Shown: piece by piece, positions 34,395-45,839 of the stretch
Numbering within the stretch: position 1 is the stretch's first letter
Layout of the letters: every line of letters begins with the position of its first letter
From: Cristatella mucedo
Taxonomy: Eukaryota; Bryozoa; Phylactolaemata; Cristatellidae
Reading direction: 5' to 3'
Length of the DNA stretch: 64,000 nt
Assembly (NCBI GenBank): GCA_009760855.2
Contig: WPIO01000041.1
Span: forward strand, 97,501 to 161,500
Notes under the pieces: generated by a model
The model's input: the letters and a program-made list of their open reading frames with translations, nothing else
Told to the model about the DNA's origin: nothing
The model's database searches: none
Program-made: the position numbers and the translations under genes

Positions 34395-36400
34395 GCTGAA
34401 TGTAATGTAGTGTATCTCCATCTGTAACTCCACAAAGCCATAAAGACTATGTGGGTGTTACGTAGGGGAGTTTTGTGTAGCACACTCACAGCCTAATCGG
34501 CTTTCGGTAGCCAAAAGCCGTCATCTCATGCAACAAAAAGAAAGTGGAAAGCTTAGCATAGTCAGGAGAGCAGCTGAGGTAGAGTGAGTAGCATGGAAGT
34601 AGCAGCTCAGGACCACTAAAACGGATGAGCCATAGTTGGCAGCAGGAAAGTAGTTGTCGTTGCATAAGAATTGTGGAAGCGAGTTCCACAGTCTAGGACC
34701 TGCAGAGCTAAAGCTTCTGACGCCAACGGTCTTTAAGCGGAGGAATGGAACAGCTAATGTATCGTCAATACAGGACCTGATGGCACGAAGAGGCTGAAGC
34801 TGGTGCAGCGCTTCAGCTAGGTATGGAGGAGCCAAGTCGTGGCCGGCCTTGTGGGTCAGCATAAGAACTTTGCTCTCTATCTGTTGATCAACCGGCAGCC
34901 ATCCTAGCTCTTTCAGCAAAGGAGATGAGTGGTCAAACCTCTGGGACTTGAAAACTAGCCTTGTAGCCATATTCATAGCTAGCTGCAGTGGCCTAGTTGC
35001 TGTCTGTGGTAGCCCAGCCAAAAGGCAATTACAATAATCAAGCCGAGATAGAACTAAAGAGCTAGTTAAATTCTTTGCCAGCCACTGTGGAAGACAGCTC
35101 CTAATCTTAGATCGGGATCAGACGTGATGGCTAGCTGTAGAAGCAGTCTTCTGAATGAAGCTTTTAAAATTGAGGCAGCTGTCGAAAATTACACCTAGAT
35201 TTCGAGATGTGGTGATGATCGCACAGCAGCATCACCTATTAGAAGAGCAAAGCCTTTTAATCCAGCCAAACGCTTGGGGTGTGCTATGAGCAGCAGTTCG
35301 GTTTTTATCTTCATTTAGTTTCAAGAAGTTGTCCGAGATCTTGGGTTGAATGTCGGCAAGGCAAGCATTCGGTTTATCCGTTGCTGCAGCAGATTCCGAC
35401 GGTTTGAATGTCAAATATCATCAGTTTAAAAGTGATACCCTAGGCCTTAATCACTTTTCCCACAGGTTGAGTATACATGGAGAACGGCAAGGGACCGTGG
35501 AAGGACCCTTGGAGGGCTCCACAGCTGACCCGTCTGGCGTTTGAGATCTGACCCCCACCCGGCAAGGACTGAGCACGATCAGACAAGTACGATTTAAACA
35601 TGCTAGTGCCTCGTCTGCCAGATCGATCGTTGTTCCTAATAGTTCAAGTAGAACATCGTGATCAATGGTGTCGAAGGCTGCTGATAGGTCTAGCAGAGCT
35701 AGGGCAGTGACATTCCTATCATCGTTGCCGTATAGAATGTCATTGTTAACATGGAGGAGAGCAGTTTTAGTGGAGTGCTGCCTCTTGAACCCCGATTGAA
35801 ATGTTTCTGACCTTTCATTTTTTTCAATATGTTTAACCTGCTGCTTAGCAACAATTTTTAGGATTCTTTGACAAGAAATGAAGAAGGGAAACTGGGCGAT
35901 AGTTTGCAAGGACCTCTGTGTCTAATAAAGGCTTTTTAAGTATGGGTCTAACGATTGCCGATTTAAAGGACTTGGGGACGAGCCCTTCGCCCAAAGAAGC
36001 ATTAAAAATCTTGGTTATGGCAGTGCTACGTTGATCTGCCAGTGAAGACCACAGAGATGAGGGTATAGGGTCTTCAGGAGACGAGCTCTTTTTGCTAGAC
36101 CTTATTAAGGTTGCCACATCGCATGCAGAAACCTTGGAAAACCTTTTATTGAATGCGTTCATGTTAAAAAGATTCGCCTTCAAACTTCTTTCGCTTATTT
36201 CATTCCATTATCTAATACACGAATTTCTGTGTGTACCAGCACTAAGATAAAATGTGCCCACCTGTTTTGACTGTGCTTTATAAATCCGGCTGCGGTCCTG
36301 GCCAAAGTTTTTTCTTATTATTTTAACTTGATAGCTACCTTTTGGCAAAAATAGCCATCTATTAAGGCGAATCTTTGGTTTGGCTGTTTCATATATTATT
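34395..36400 (-). mobile_element. LINE-B, longest copy, 5'-truncated
   Basis: Tail at the left (aatgtaatgtagtgtatctc, ctgtaactccacaaag). It contains a 166-codon open C-terminal block (34521-35021) with MAGLPQTATRPLQLAMNMAT, KELGWLPVDQQIESKVLML and RSFSSAGPRLWNSLPQFLCN. The RT lies at 35232-35909 (LLDLSAAFDTIDHDVLLELL; ISDNFLKLNEDK), and the region before RT at 35845-36183 ([38 protein letters not shown]). Between the RT blocks sequence is lost, including the YADD box. Upstream coding peters out near 36400. The endonuclease is missing. Confidence 0.9.
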
Positions 36401-36409
36401 GCATGACTC

Positions 36410-36580
36410 TCGCCCTCAGTCTTACTCTGTCTCTTTCTCACTCCCTCTTTCTCTATTTTTCTCCCCCTCTCCCCTCTCTCTTTCTTTCTCTTGCTCTTAC
36501 TCTCTCTTTCTCTTTTTTTCTCCTCTCTCTCTCTCTCTCTCTCATTCTGTCTCTCACTTTCTCTGGCTAGTGTTCTAGCT
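36410..36580. repeat. Pyrimidine-rich (CT)n stretch
   Basis: Interrupted ctctct and tctttctc runs over about 150 bases on plus. Confidence 0.85.
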
Positions 36581-36836
36581 AATCCGCGAGACTGCTACAC
36601 TTCTCGTCGAGTAGGTCAATTCTTATAAACATGGCTTCGCTAATTGCTGCCTCACTCTTAGACCCTGCTTTTCATGCTACTGTGACCACTTCTCTTCCTT
36701 AATTCCGTAAAAGCTGCTTGGAGGTTGAAGCTGTCTGCTCAGACCTTCACCTTCATCTGCGGCCACACTGACCCTGCACCAAGTGCTGGAAGTTGCAGAA
36801 ACGAAATGCGGGCCTTCAAAAAGGTAGGGCTACCGC
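36581..36836. other. Unassigned sequence
   Basis: Ordinary composition; no exon or repeat recognised. Confidence 0.4.
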
Positions 36837-36868
36837 TTTTCTCGACCTCGATCCGGAGGTCGAGAAAA
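36837..36868. repeat. Perfect 13-bp hairpin
   Basis: ttttctcgacctc pairs exactly with gaggtcgagaaaa around a six-base gatccg loop. The cgacctc/gaggtcg core resembles the SINE-1 head hairpin, but the boxes are not present. Confidence 0.9.
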
Positions 36869-37130
36869 TGTTCGTTTGGAATGTTTCTGACATTTCATTC
36901 TTTTCAATATGTGCAACCAGCTGCTTAGCGACAAGTTTTTCAAGAATCTTTGACAAGAAAGTAAGAAGGGAAACTGGGCGATTGTTTGCAAGGACCTCTG
37001 TATCTAATCCAGGCTTTTTAAGTATGGGTCTAACGATTGCCGATTTGAAGGACTTGGGTGCAACCCTTTCTTCCAAAGAAGCATTACAAATCTCGGTTAT
37101 GGCAGGGCTAAGTGCCTACAGGTCGGTCGT
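36869..37130 (-). mobile_element. LINE-B fragment, pre-RT part
   Basis: Minus strand: [60 protein letters not shown]. Nearly identical to 35820-36060 in the copy on its left, so it is a second copy of the same family at the same strand. Confidence 0.88.
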
Positions 37131-37429
37131 GCTGAGTGCTGGTAGGAGTTGCTTAGAGTGCTATTGTGTTTATCATAGTAATAGCAACGATAATTAAAAA
37201 AATAAATTCTGCAGCACCCTGAGAGAAATAAATCTGTATAGGCTTTTTACTCGGGTTAAAAGGAAGCCTGTCAATTGTGGCCACCTACTTTAGGTCAAGT
37301 GCAGTTACAGCCAGTGTATTTCCGACAAAATCCGCCTGTCTGGAGGTGGTTGCATTTATCATGGCCATCGCATGTGGCAGCAATAGCACGAGTTAGAAAA
37401 GAAGTTCTCTCATTAACTCGTTATGTTGA
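37131..37429. other. Unassigned, with element tail
   Basis: 37195-37250 holds a tail-like sequence on minus (gcagcaccctgagagaaata). Otherwise nothing recognised. Confidence 0.4.
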
Positions 37430-37610
37430 GCCGTGATTGCACACTAGGTATGGTGGTTGCTTTTCACGACCTCGGTGCCGAGGTCGTGGGTTCGAATCCT
37501 GTGGTTGGCGATTCTTTATCGCCACTGCGAGCTGTGGTGATAGCCGTAAAGGCTCTTCCATTGCTATGCAAAAGAGGCTATTAAATCTGCTCGTTTTTAT
37601 TTATGTATTT
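37430..37610 (+). mobile_element. SINE-1 copy
   Basis: Well preserved: gccgtgattgcacactaggt head, hairpin cacgacctcgg/ccgaggtcgtg, B box gggttcgaatcc, hairpin atcgccactgc, then aaaagaggctattaaatctg and a T-rich tail (tttttatttatgtatttatt). Confidence 0.92.
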
Positions 37611-37612
37611 AT

Positions 37613-37743
37613 TTGGTTTGGTCTAGCGGTTAAGGTGCTCGCCCCGACCAAGGTCTGCTGAGGTCGTGGGCTCGAGCCCCGAGGCATATGTGAAGCACCT
37701 GAATAGAGATTAAGTTCTCTTGGGGTGCTATGTAAATGAATTA
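37613..37743 (+). mobile_element. SINE-2 copy, best preserved
   Basis: tRNA-like head ggtctagcggttaaggtgct (A box), ctcgccccgaccaaggtc, B box gtgggctcgagccccg. After a short linker the tail folds as agcacctgaatagagattaa / gttctcttggggtgct, and ends aaatgaatta. It starts within a few bases of the SINE-1 tail on its left and has the same orientation. Confidence 0.88.
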
Positions 37744-38656
<913 letters not shown>

Positions 38657-38770
38657 CATCACTAATCACATTGACGTGCTTTCTTTACAGCATATGTAAT
38701 GGGCCCAGAGAGAGAATTACTTCTTTGAGAATGCTATACTCACGTCTTGCTATTATTGTTATTATTGCCT
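38657..38770 (+). mobile_element. LINE-A' 3' scrap
   Basis: atcactaatcacattgacgt and cagcatatgtaatgggccca match the 3' UTR and stem-loop region of LINE-A', with a ttgctattattgttattatt tail. Confidence 0.65.
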
Positions 38771-39087
38771 CTCATAAGCTTGCCTGTTATAAATAACTAG
38801 ATGGTGGCCACCATCTTGACTCTAGAAGACTTTTTTCTGTAGTCTCTGAGAGCCGGCATGCACGTGAATACGGTCCTGTGTATGCTCCCATCATTGTAGC
38901 AGTGCTTACATTTTGGCTTTTTTCGTCTTTGCCAAGTTTAGAGCATCATTCCTTTGCTCGGCTTTGTCTGCCAGCCCTGAGTAGTCGTCCTAAATGTGTT
39001 GCATACATGATGCTGTTGCTTCGCTGCCTTGAGCTTTTACATACTCGTCAAGCAGCCCCTAGGCTCTCTGCCAGGCAGGCTCTTTAT
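38771..39087. other. Unassigned sequence
   Basis: A 71-codon plus frame at 38878-39093 is not recognised. Nothing else seen. Confidence 0.4.
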
Positions 39088-39175
39088 AGTTAGTAATAAT
39101 ACTAATATTACTAATACACTTTATATTGCATCCTTAGAGAACTCAATCTTTTTCTAGGCACTTTACATTTGCTCG
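39088..39175 (-). mobile_element. Element tail (LINE-A type)
   Basis: agtaataatactaatattac then gcatccttagagaactcaat and aggcactttacatttgct. Only the 3' end is present. Confidence 0.75.
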
Positions 39176-39689
39176 ACAGCTGCAGAGTGTCGGCCGCGAC
39201 TTGACTGTGCGTGCTGCGCTGCCCTCTTTGGTTATTGAGAGATCAAACCAAGACTATTCACTCTGCCTGCTTAAGTGGGAATACTGGAGATCACTGGTTC
39301 TGGTATTTTGAAGTGAAAATTACTGCCAGTACTGCTGCGGCTAATACAATATTGATTGTTTAAAGAATCTGTTCATGTAACAAATATAAAACACGTGCAT
39401 GTAAAGAGCTATTAAATAGCAAACCAGCTTGCTGCGTTGCTGGCTGGTACATCGTTCACTAACCCTTGGGAAACTCAGTAACAGTCTCTCGTAATGGCCT
39501 GGTGTGAGTTTTCGACTGAGCGCCACCAATGCGACTATCTGTTAGCGCATTCGTTGATTGATAGTAACAATTATGACATTTGTATAGCTTCATCAGGCAC
39601 TTAACATATGCTGTAAAGGCAGCAGTAACAACATTTTGTTTTCATGCAGTGTATGGCTCCAATAGTTGGTCAAAAAATTCCAAAGGTTC
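39176..39689. other. Unassigned, with tail scrap
   Basis: 39575-39620 resembles a minus-strand tail (tttgtatagcttcatcaggc, acttaacatatgctg). Otherwise nothing recognised. Confidence 0.4.
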
Positions 39690-39790
39690 AGCCACGTGTC
39701 TCCTTTGCTGAAGGAGCTGCAACGGCTCCCTCCCGGTCGATCAACGGATACAGAGCTACATTCATAGATCCACCAGGCCCAACGTTTGCT
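39690..39790 (+). mobile_element. LINE-B scrap
   Basis: cacgtgtctcctttgctgaa and gatcaacggatacagagct correspond to the LINE-B C-terminal block LLKELGWLPVDQRIQSK. About 100 bases only. Confidence 0.65.
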
Positions 39791-39860
39791 TGACGTTGTT
39801 TGTAACACTAACACGGTTACTTTCTCAGTTAAAAGAAAATATCTCGGGTAAAAAAAAAAT

Positions 39861-40260
39861 ATGAATTCAATAGAGGGCTTCAATTTGTGCTCTGCAAAAC
39901 CGTTTCATCTTTCATCTGCAGTGACAATCGACTGCCTGTTCTCTCTTTTTGCCAATTCTTCTGCCGTTGTAGCTGCCGCAGCCGGCTTAGTGTCGGCCGT
40001 GGTGCCAGCCGAGAGGAATGTCAGCCGGCGGTCAAGCAGCAGCAGCAGCAGCAGCAGCAGCGGTGGCAATGCTCCAGCTCGCGAGTCGTGGCCGCTGACG
40101 TTGGAGCAGACAGCTGGCTGCCAGCTGGCATTTCGGGTGCGTGATTGCGCTGCTGCTGCGCTGGATCACTTTTAGTCGGCGCTGCTGCTGCTGCTGCTGC
40201 TCACGCAGCCCCACATTGTGCATGCCGGCCGACGGCTCGCGACCTTGTAGCCGGTGACCT
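39861..40260. repeat. GC-richer stretch with inverted CAG and CTG runs
   Basis: (CAG)n at 40035-40060 and (CTG)n at 40180-40203 are about 120 bases apart and complementary, so they could form a long hairpin. Open frames on both strands run through them (polyQ, polyS or polyA), but no known domain flanks them. Intronic by position. Confidence 0.6.
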
Positions 40261-40299
40261 TGTAGCCGTTGGTAGTGGCGGCAGTCATAAAAAAAAATT

Positions 40300-40470
40300 C
40301 AAGCCGATTTAGCAGCCTCATTTGTGTAGCGGCGGCAGAAGAGCCTTTGCCGCCGTCACCACTGCACTTGCAGTGACAATATAGGGTCGCCCACCGCAGG
40401 ATTCGAGCCTGCGACTTCGGGACCGAGGTCGTGGAAAAGCAGCCAGCTTACCTAGTGTGCCACTACGGCC
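40300..40470 (-). mobile_element. SINE-1 copy
   Basis: 3' end at the left (aagccgatttagcagcctca). B box gattcgagcc on plus. Head ends ttacctagtgtgccactacg. Carries a small duplication (gcggcggcagaag). Confidence 0.85.
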
Positions 40471-40984
40471 TCACTGTCTATGCGTGCGAGGTCGAACCGG
40501 GTGCCAACTGTCTTGCACCCGGTTCGAGAAAAAGGCCGAGTCCCTTGTGGCAATTTTGAAAAATAGAAAAGGAAATGGCTGCTTCTTCCTCCTCCCGCCG
40601 TCTTGCTAACTGTGCGACGAGCGTGCCTCTCGACGGATGCCCTGGCGTTGTGTTCCCTTGGCAGACGTTGCATGTTGTGTCTTGTTGCGTGGGGGTGGGG
40701 GTTGTTTTAGTTTAAAAAAATGCCAGGCAGCACCAGGCTCGGCGTGAACGCGCGGGTGAACGCCAGGCCCGATCATCGAGACGATTCCGGGCTGATAGGT
40801 CAAGACTTCGGCTGAACTAATATCGACAGCGACGGGAGCGATTGTGTGGACTAAGGAATTGGTGCCTTCATGTAAGCGTCCTAAGCCCCACTTTTATCTT
40901 GGCTGTCTGAATTTATTCTCTTACTAGCTAATCGACAGCCACATTGCAAACTGCTTTATTCGTCCCTTATAGGCGGAAAATTAA
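40471..40984. other. Unassigned sequence
   Basis: 40485-40530 has ggtcgaaccgggtgccaact and tgcacccggttcgag, a short inverted pair. No gene or family recognised. Confidence 0.45.
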
Positions 40985-41184
40985 TGTCTCTGCATTTACT
41001 AATCATGCAACACTGTCATATCTGCGGTATTTTGCTGCTCAGAGATCACTTTAGAAGCTGTGAGTTCATCTGTTTTTTTCAAGCCTTGGTTGATGAGCTC
41101 TATCCTGCATATGTAGACAAGGATGCAAGGTGATCCACAAGGTAATGTATGTAATGTGATAATACTCGAATATGCTCTTACATT
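40985..41184 (+). repeat. Dispersed repeat C, copy 2
   Basis: Matches 33299-33456, with about 50 extra bases in the middle (around 41100-41150, including caaggatgcaaggtgatcca). It is followed at once by a (TA)n run. Confidence 0.8.
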
Positions 41185-41186
41185 CT

Positions 41187-41189
<3 letters not shown>

Positions 41190-41236
<47 letters not shown>
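41190..41236. repeat. (TA)n microsatellite
   Basis: About 23 TA units. Confidence 0.96.
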
Positions 41237-41239
<3 letters not shown>

Positions 41240-41315
41240 CAATTTTAAACCTGTGCAATACCTGTTCCAAACTTGTTCAAACATGCATTCAATTAATCTG
41301 AAAGGTTAAAAAAGG

Positions 41316-41480
41316 TTAGCTGATTCTAGAGCCTCAGCCTCATTTGTATAGCAGCAGAAGAGCCTTAACGGCTATCGCTATTACTTGCAGTGGGCAATAA
41401 AAGGATCGCTCTCTGAAGGACTCGAACCCAGGTCCCAGGTCGTGAAGAGCGAGCAGTTTACCTCCTGGGCACAAAGACCC
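41316..41480 (-). mobile_element. SINE-1 copy
   Basis: 3' end at the left (gttagctgattctagagcct), tagcagcagaagagccttaa, B box gactcgaaccc on plus. Head worn. Confidence 0.8.
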
Positions 41481-41787
41481 GGTGGCCCATGCTTAGTCGT
41501 CCAAAGAATTTTTAGCCTTTCTATCAATTCTGCTTGTGTGACCAGATTTTTGGATGTAGTATTTTGACCCATGTAACAATCAAAAATGAGCTGATGTGTA
41601 TTATTCGCTGATTAAATGAATGTGGGATCGTGCCTGTCGCTTTCAATCAGGCTGAGCGTAGCAATGCCACCAGTCGAGAGAGAAAAGCACGACACATCGA
41701 AATGTATTCGATGTAATTTGGAAACTTTTGATCACTTTTGCTTTTTTGTTTTAGTGCGAATTGGTCTTGCAAGTCGTTATGTTATAG
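41481..41787. other. Unassigned sequence
   Basis: A plus frame just before 41788 reads VRIGLASRYVIGDAQ after a pyrimidine-rich acceptor-like tract (cttttttgttttag at about 41741). This faintly recalls the GT31 strand after TWM (VKFIIG) but has no matching donor and phase. Left unassigned. Confidence 0.3.
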
Positions 41788-42132
41788 GTGATGCACAGCG
41801 TCACTGTAGTGAGCATTGGAGTTCGGCTGCCAGTGTTGCTACGATGGGCCCATCAGGGCAACGCGAAACCTTTAGTCGTCGACGTCATCGATGCTTCAAC
41901 CGAGGTACCTGCTGATATCTGGCCGTTTAGTTCTGAGCACCTCAACGAGAGCTTTCGCGTCGTTTGTTGCCCTGCACATTGCCGTGCCAGTGTGCGCAAC
42001 TCAGTTGTCACGCTTCGACTGCACGAACCGGCTACCTTGGAGCCTCTGGTTAGGAGCTATGAAAACACGAGTCATGAAACACTCGTCCATACGGTTGCAT
42101 CAGATGGAGCCAGCTCTATTGTACTCTGGGTG
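41788..42132 (+). CDS. Possible B3GALNT2-like exon (tentative)
   Basis: Open for 115 codons after an acceptor-like tatgttatag, ending just before a stop at 42133; a weak donor TGG|GTGTAG would end it in phase 0, the phase the next exon needs. It reads SVTVVSIGVRLPVLLRW, later SVRNSVVTLRLHEP and LVHTVASDGASSIVLW, with N-glycosylation-type NES and NTS. The hydrophobic alternation suits a lumenal beta-rich insert such as the one in B3GALNT2 between the two GT31 halves. Against: the phase from the previous exon does not fit without another exon, similarity is weak, and repeat D follows directly. It could be an exon of this gene, an exon of another gene, or a chance frame. Confidence 0.3.
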
Positions 42133-42139
42133 TAGCTGT

Positions 42140-42370
42140 TGTAGGCTATGGCTCTGGCGCTGGAGCCCTGTAACCTACTTCCACGGCTTTCGAATTGACA
42201 GCTCTAGGCGGTGGCTATGGACTTGTTGTGTTGAGGTATTGGCACTCTTTATGGCTGCCATGTTTTGCTACCGTCGGCATACCTGCATGCATTGGTGCTG
42301 CACCTACAAGTCGCTAGCCATGCGTCAATGTTCAGGCATCACATATATTTGGCGAGGCACGATAGCAAAG
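42140..42370 (+). repeat. Dispersed repeat D, copy 2
   Basis: Blocks shared in order with 26051-26310: ggctatggacttgtt, ctgccatgttttgctacc, ggtgctgcacctacaagtcg. Class unknown. Confidence 0.5.
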
Positions 42371-42667
42371 CTTTTTTTTCTGCCTTAGGGCGTTTGATAA
42401 TGCAGTAGCTGCTGATTCCGGTTGGCAGAAAATGCACCGATTTTGTCCTCCTGCCAGCAAAAAGAAGCGAGCTCCAGCAATCAGTCCTGCTTGCTGCTGG
42501 CTAACAAAGCTTGTTTAGGGTGTTAAGTACAAGCCAGGATCTCAAGTGGTAATTTTTAAATAAGGCTTAGCCAAACAGCCGGACAAGAGTATCAAGAAGG
42601 TCTCACTACTGTGACCGGCTTCCTTTCGGCCGAATGTGGATATGTCCCTTTGATCTGTGTAATTCAA
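42371..42667. other. Unassigned sequence
   Basis: Nothing recognised. Confidence 0.4.
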
Positions 42668-43160
42668 TCAGGGCTTATGTAATGTAATGTATCTTCGTCA
42701 GTAACTCCACAAAGTCACAAAGACCACGTGGGTGTTACGCAGGAGAGTTTTGTATAGCGCACTCACAGCCTAAGCGGCTTTCGGTACGCATTCGGTAGCC
42801 AACAGACTTCGTCTCACGCAACAAAGAGAAAGTGGGAAGCATAGCAGAGTCAGGAGAGCAGTTGAGGTAGTGAGTAGCATAGAAATAGCAGTTCAGGACC
42901 GCTGAAAAAGATGTGCCATAGTCGGCAGTTGGAGAGTAGATGTCGTTGCGTAAGAATTGTGGAAGCGAGTTCCACAGTCTAGGACCTGCAGAGCAAAAGC
43001 TTCTGTCGCCAACTGTCTTTAAGCGGAGGGATGGGACAGCTAATTTATTGTCCACACAGGACCTGAGAGCGCGAACCGGCTGAAACTGATGCAGCAGTTC
43101 AGCTAGGTACGAAGGAGCAAAGCCGTGGCGGGCCTTGTGGGTCAGCGTAAGAACTTTGCT
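42668..43160 (-). mobile_element. LINE-B 3' part
   Basis: 106-codon uninterrupted C-terminus (42735-43055): DNKLAVPSLRLKTVGDRSFC, SAGPRLWNSLPQFLRNDIYS, then RLGCECAIQNSPA. Tail at the left (atgtaatgtaatgtatcttc). Begins near 43160 at the AGHGLAPSYLAEL block. Young-looking. Confidence 0.92.
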
Positions 43161-43690
43161 ACAGCACTAGAAGCAATCGTGCTACTATTCAATGCAATTA
43201 CTGATGGGTACCTGCAGTTAGTAAGTTGATCTTTTGCTCATGTTCCTACTGTTGCAATGAAGATCTGCTGCTTGGCTGCTGTGTTCCATCGTACCGGCTG
43301 CACCCAAAGCACAACTGACCTTGTCTCTTTCTATTTCGAGGCTGGTGAGCAAGCTGCCATCCGATCACCAACTTAGCAAATTATATGCTGGGCTCTATGA
43401 CTAGCAACACAGGCAGAGCAGCATCAGCAGCATCGTAATGTAGATGAAGTGCATTTGCTAAAGTGCATTTGCCTAGGTTTAAGTGCATGCATGTATGCAC
43501 ACACATCGGGGGAGGAATATGGTAAAAAAAACTCCACTCTGAAGGTGTCCCGAGTTACCTTGATGCGCCTGAATGGGAGCCGATTAATAACCCCCTTCCC
43601 ACGGACATCATGTCCCAGGCAATTTTGCCATGCCCCCTAATATGATATGCAAGCAGTAAATGTCAATCCCACTGGGGAGGGGATTGCCAA
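43161..43690. other. Unassigned sequence
   Basis: No gene or repeat recognised. The plus frame at 43449-43640 is not recognised either. Confidence 0.4.
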
Positions 43691-43860
43691 GCTACATTCA
43701 ATTGGAGACTCCAGAGTATTGACGTGAATGGACGAACATCATCCGAGGTACCTCTGAAATATGAGGTACCTCAGGGCTCCGTGCTAGGTCCGGTTCTTTT
43801 CACGGTTTATACTCTCCCTCTTGCTGATTTGATTGCCAAGCACAATCTAGGCTTTCGTCT
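43691..43860 (+). mobile_element. LINE-A RT fragment, plus half of a convergent pair
   Basis: Reads WRLQSIDVNGRTSSEVPLKY-like, then LGPVLFTVYTLPLADLIAKH, and stops at HNLGF before the YADD box. It meets a minus-strand LINE-A segment at 43861. Confidence 0.85.
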
Positions 43861-44650
43861 AGTTCTTCGGATGATCTGTCCATTCTCATCAATACCCTAG
43901 AGTCTGCCACTGAGATATGACTTAAACCATTGTAGTGCAGTGCCAGTGATGCCCAGGTGAGATGAGAGGAGCTCAAGAAAGATATGGTGATCGATTGTAT
44001 CAAATGCTGCCGAAAGATCAAGAAAAACAAGCAGAGACTGACCTATGTCTGGATTCCTAAGAAGGTCGTTATATAACCTAAGCAATGCGGATTGTGTTAA
44101 GTGATTAGCTTTAAAACCAAACTGGAACTTATTAGCTAGTTTAAAGTTTCAATATACAGGTTCAGCTGGTCTTCCACAACTCGTCGCAGTGTACTTGGTA
44201 GGAACAGTATAAGGGAGACCGGGCTGAAGCTGCTCAAGTTCTCAAGGTCTAGATTTGCTCCCTTCATTTATGGTCTAACTACTGCCGTTTGGAAAGGTGA
44301 AGGGTTGTGCCCTGCGGCTAAGGACATAGTTGTTTATCTTAGTTGTGCATGGCAACAGCAGATCTATATATCGTAGAAGCAAGGCAGTGGGAATACTATC
44401 TACCGGGAGTACTCTTTGACTGGGAGATCAATTTCAAGATCAGGTCACTGGTGGCCATCTTGAATATAGGCATTGAGGTGCTGCACGGAATAGAGGGAGA
44501 GTGGTCCTGTCAGCTTGTGACTGACGGACATGAATCTAGTGGAAATGCTGTTACCTTATGGATGTACTTTCTAATCTTGGCTATCTTGTTGAAGCAAACA
44601 GCGAAATCACTACAGGGATCACTAGGTAAGGAGCTAATCTGAGACAGGAT
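43861..44650 (-). mobile_element. LINE-A RT fragment, minus half of a convergent pair
   Basis: Minus strand: RT front with LDLSAAFDTIDHHIFLELLS, HLGITGTALQWFKSYLSGRL and then a stop at the DENGQ block at 43861. Going right it continues through the RT/endonuclease linker to about 44650. It overlaps the plus half by only the SIDVNG block. Confidence 0.85.
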
Positions 44651-45839
44651 AGATTGGTATGACCTTGGTGACTCTTCCTATTTAGTCGATGCCCTCTATG
44701 CCCTGACAAGCGTACTCAGTTTTCAAAAGGTCTAGTCTATCAGGAAGTCGGTAATGCCCAGCGTTTTCTTGTCTTGAGCTGTGCAGATTTTTTCCAGTGC
44801 TGAGCTACACAGCTCCAACCAGTACGGCAGCCTGTGACATGGCGCCTTGATTCCTGCAATTCCATTTCTTCACGACTCCCCGGCCTGTTGCCCCTAATCG
44901 CTGGCAACTGGCCCAAAACGTTGCAGATCGGCTTGTCGGACGTCTGTAGTATAGTTTCCATATCATGCTGCTTCAGTCTGAGGTTCTGTGGCTCCTTATC
45001 CAGCATCGAACCTTCTTAAAAGATCTGGTTTACAGGTTGCATCACTTGCTTGCACCAGCTTACTATTCGACCTCCACTGTGCTCCGGGACAGACGAATCT
45101 GGCAGCTGCTCTACGGACTAATCATGTGACATTCTTAGGACTCCTCCATACGACGTGCTAGTAAATAAAGGTCAAGTGCTCAGAGCGCACGATGCAAAAT
45201 ATGCATTTAATAACAGCTGATAGGAGCTTCAGGCAAATGTCTTTCCTGATGCTTTTGCTGCCGTTTAGTCATTGCCAATCACGACTCTCTCGTGGAGACA
45301 TTGCAACCTGGCAAAGATCACCCACCTGCTGCTCTGCTACTCTGGGGGAGGAGCAGTGCTCAATCCTTGTTGCACCTTGTTGGCATCTCTCTTTCGAGGC
45401 CAAAATCTGGCTAGTCACTTAAGGGCTGTTACAATCGTGCAGTCGCCGCCTCTGCTCATAGTTGCTTGACGTGGGATTGGTGCTGTGCTTTGGGGGCTAA
45501 CTCACCTCACTGCCCAAGGGCTGTGAGCATTCCGGCAGCAGCTGAGACCTGTTCATGATGCAGCTGCTGCATGCCGGTGAACCCGGATGGAAGATATGAT
45601 ATGCATGCCATATAGGCAGGTTCTAGGTGGCTTTTTCCAAAGATTTGACTTTGACTTGGGTTGGGCTCGTGAAGCCATCCTCTTTACTGGCTTTATTAGC
45701 CATTGAAGTTGGTGCCATGGAAGGCCAGCAATATTTATGGTTTTTTTTGGAGGCAAAGTGTGATGGATAAAAATTGTGTGGCATGAGCCCTGGTTTGAGC
45801 TAGTTAGGTTCTGTTCGTACCTCGGTGACATCTGAGCCC
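44651..45839. other. Unassigned sequence
   Basis: Open frames of up to 92 codons on both strands with no recognised domain. 45040-45075 (tgcaccagcttactattcga) recalls a LINE SLAPAYLS block. The rest, 45180-45830, shows nothing. Intronic by position. Confidence 0.4.
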
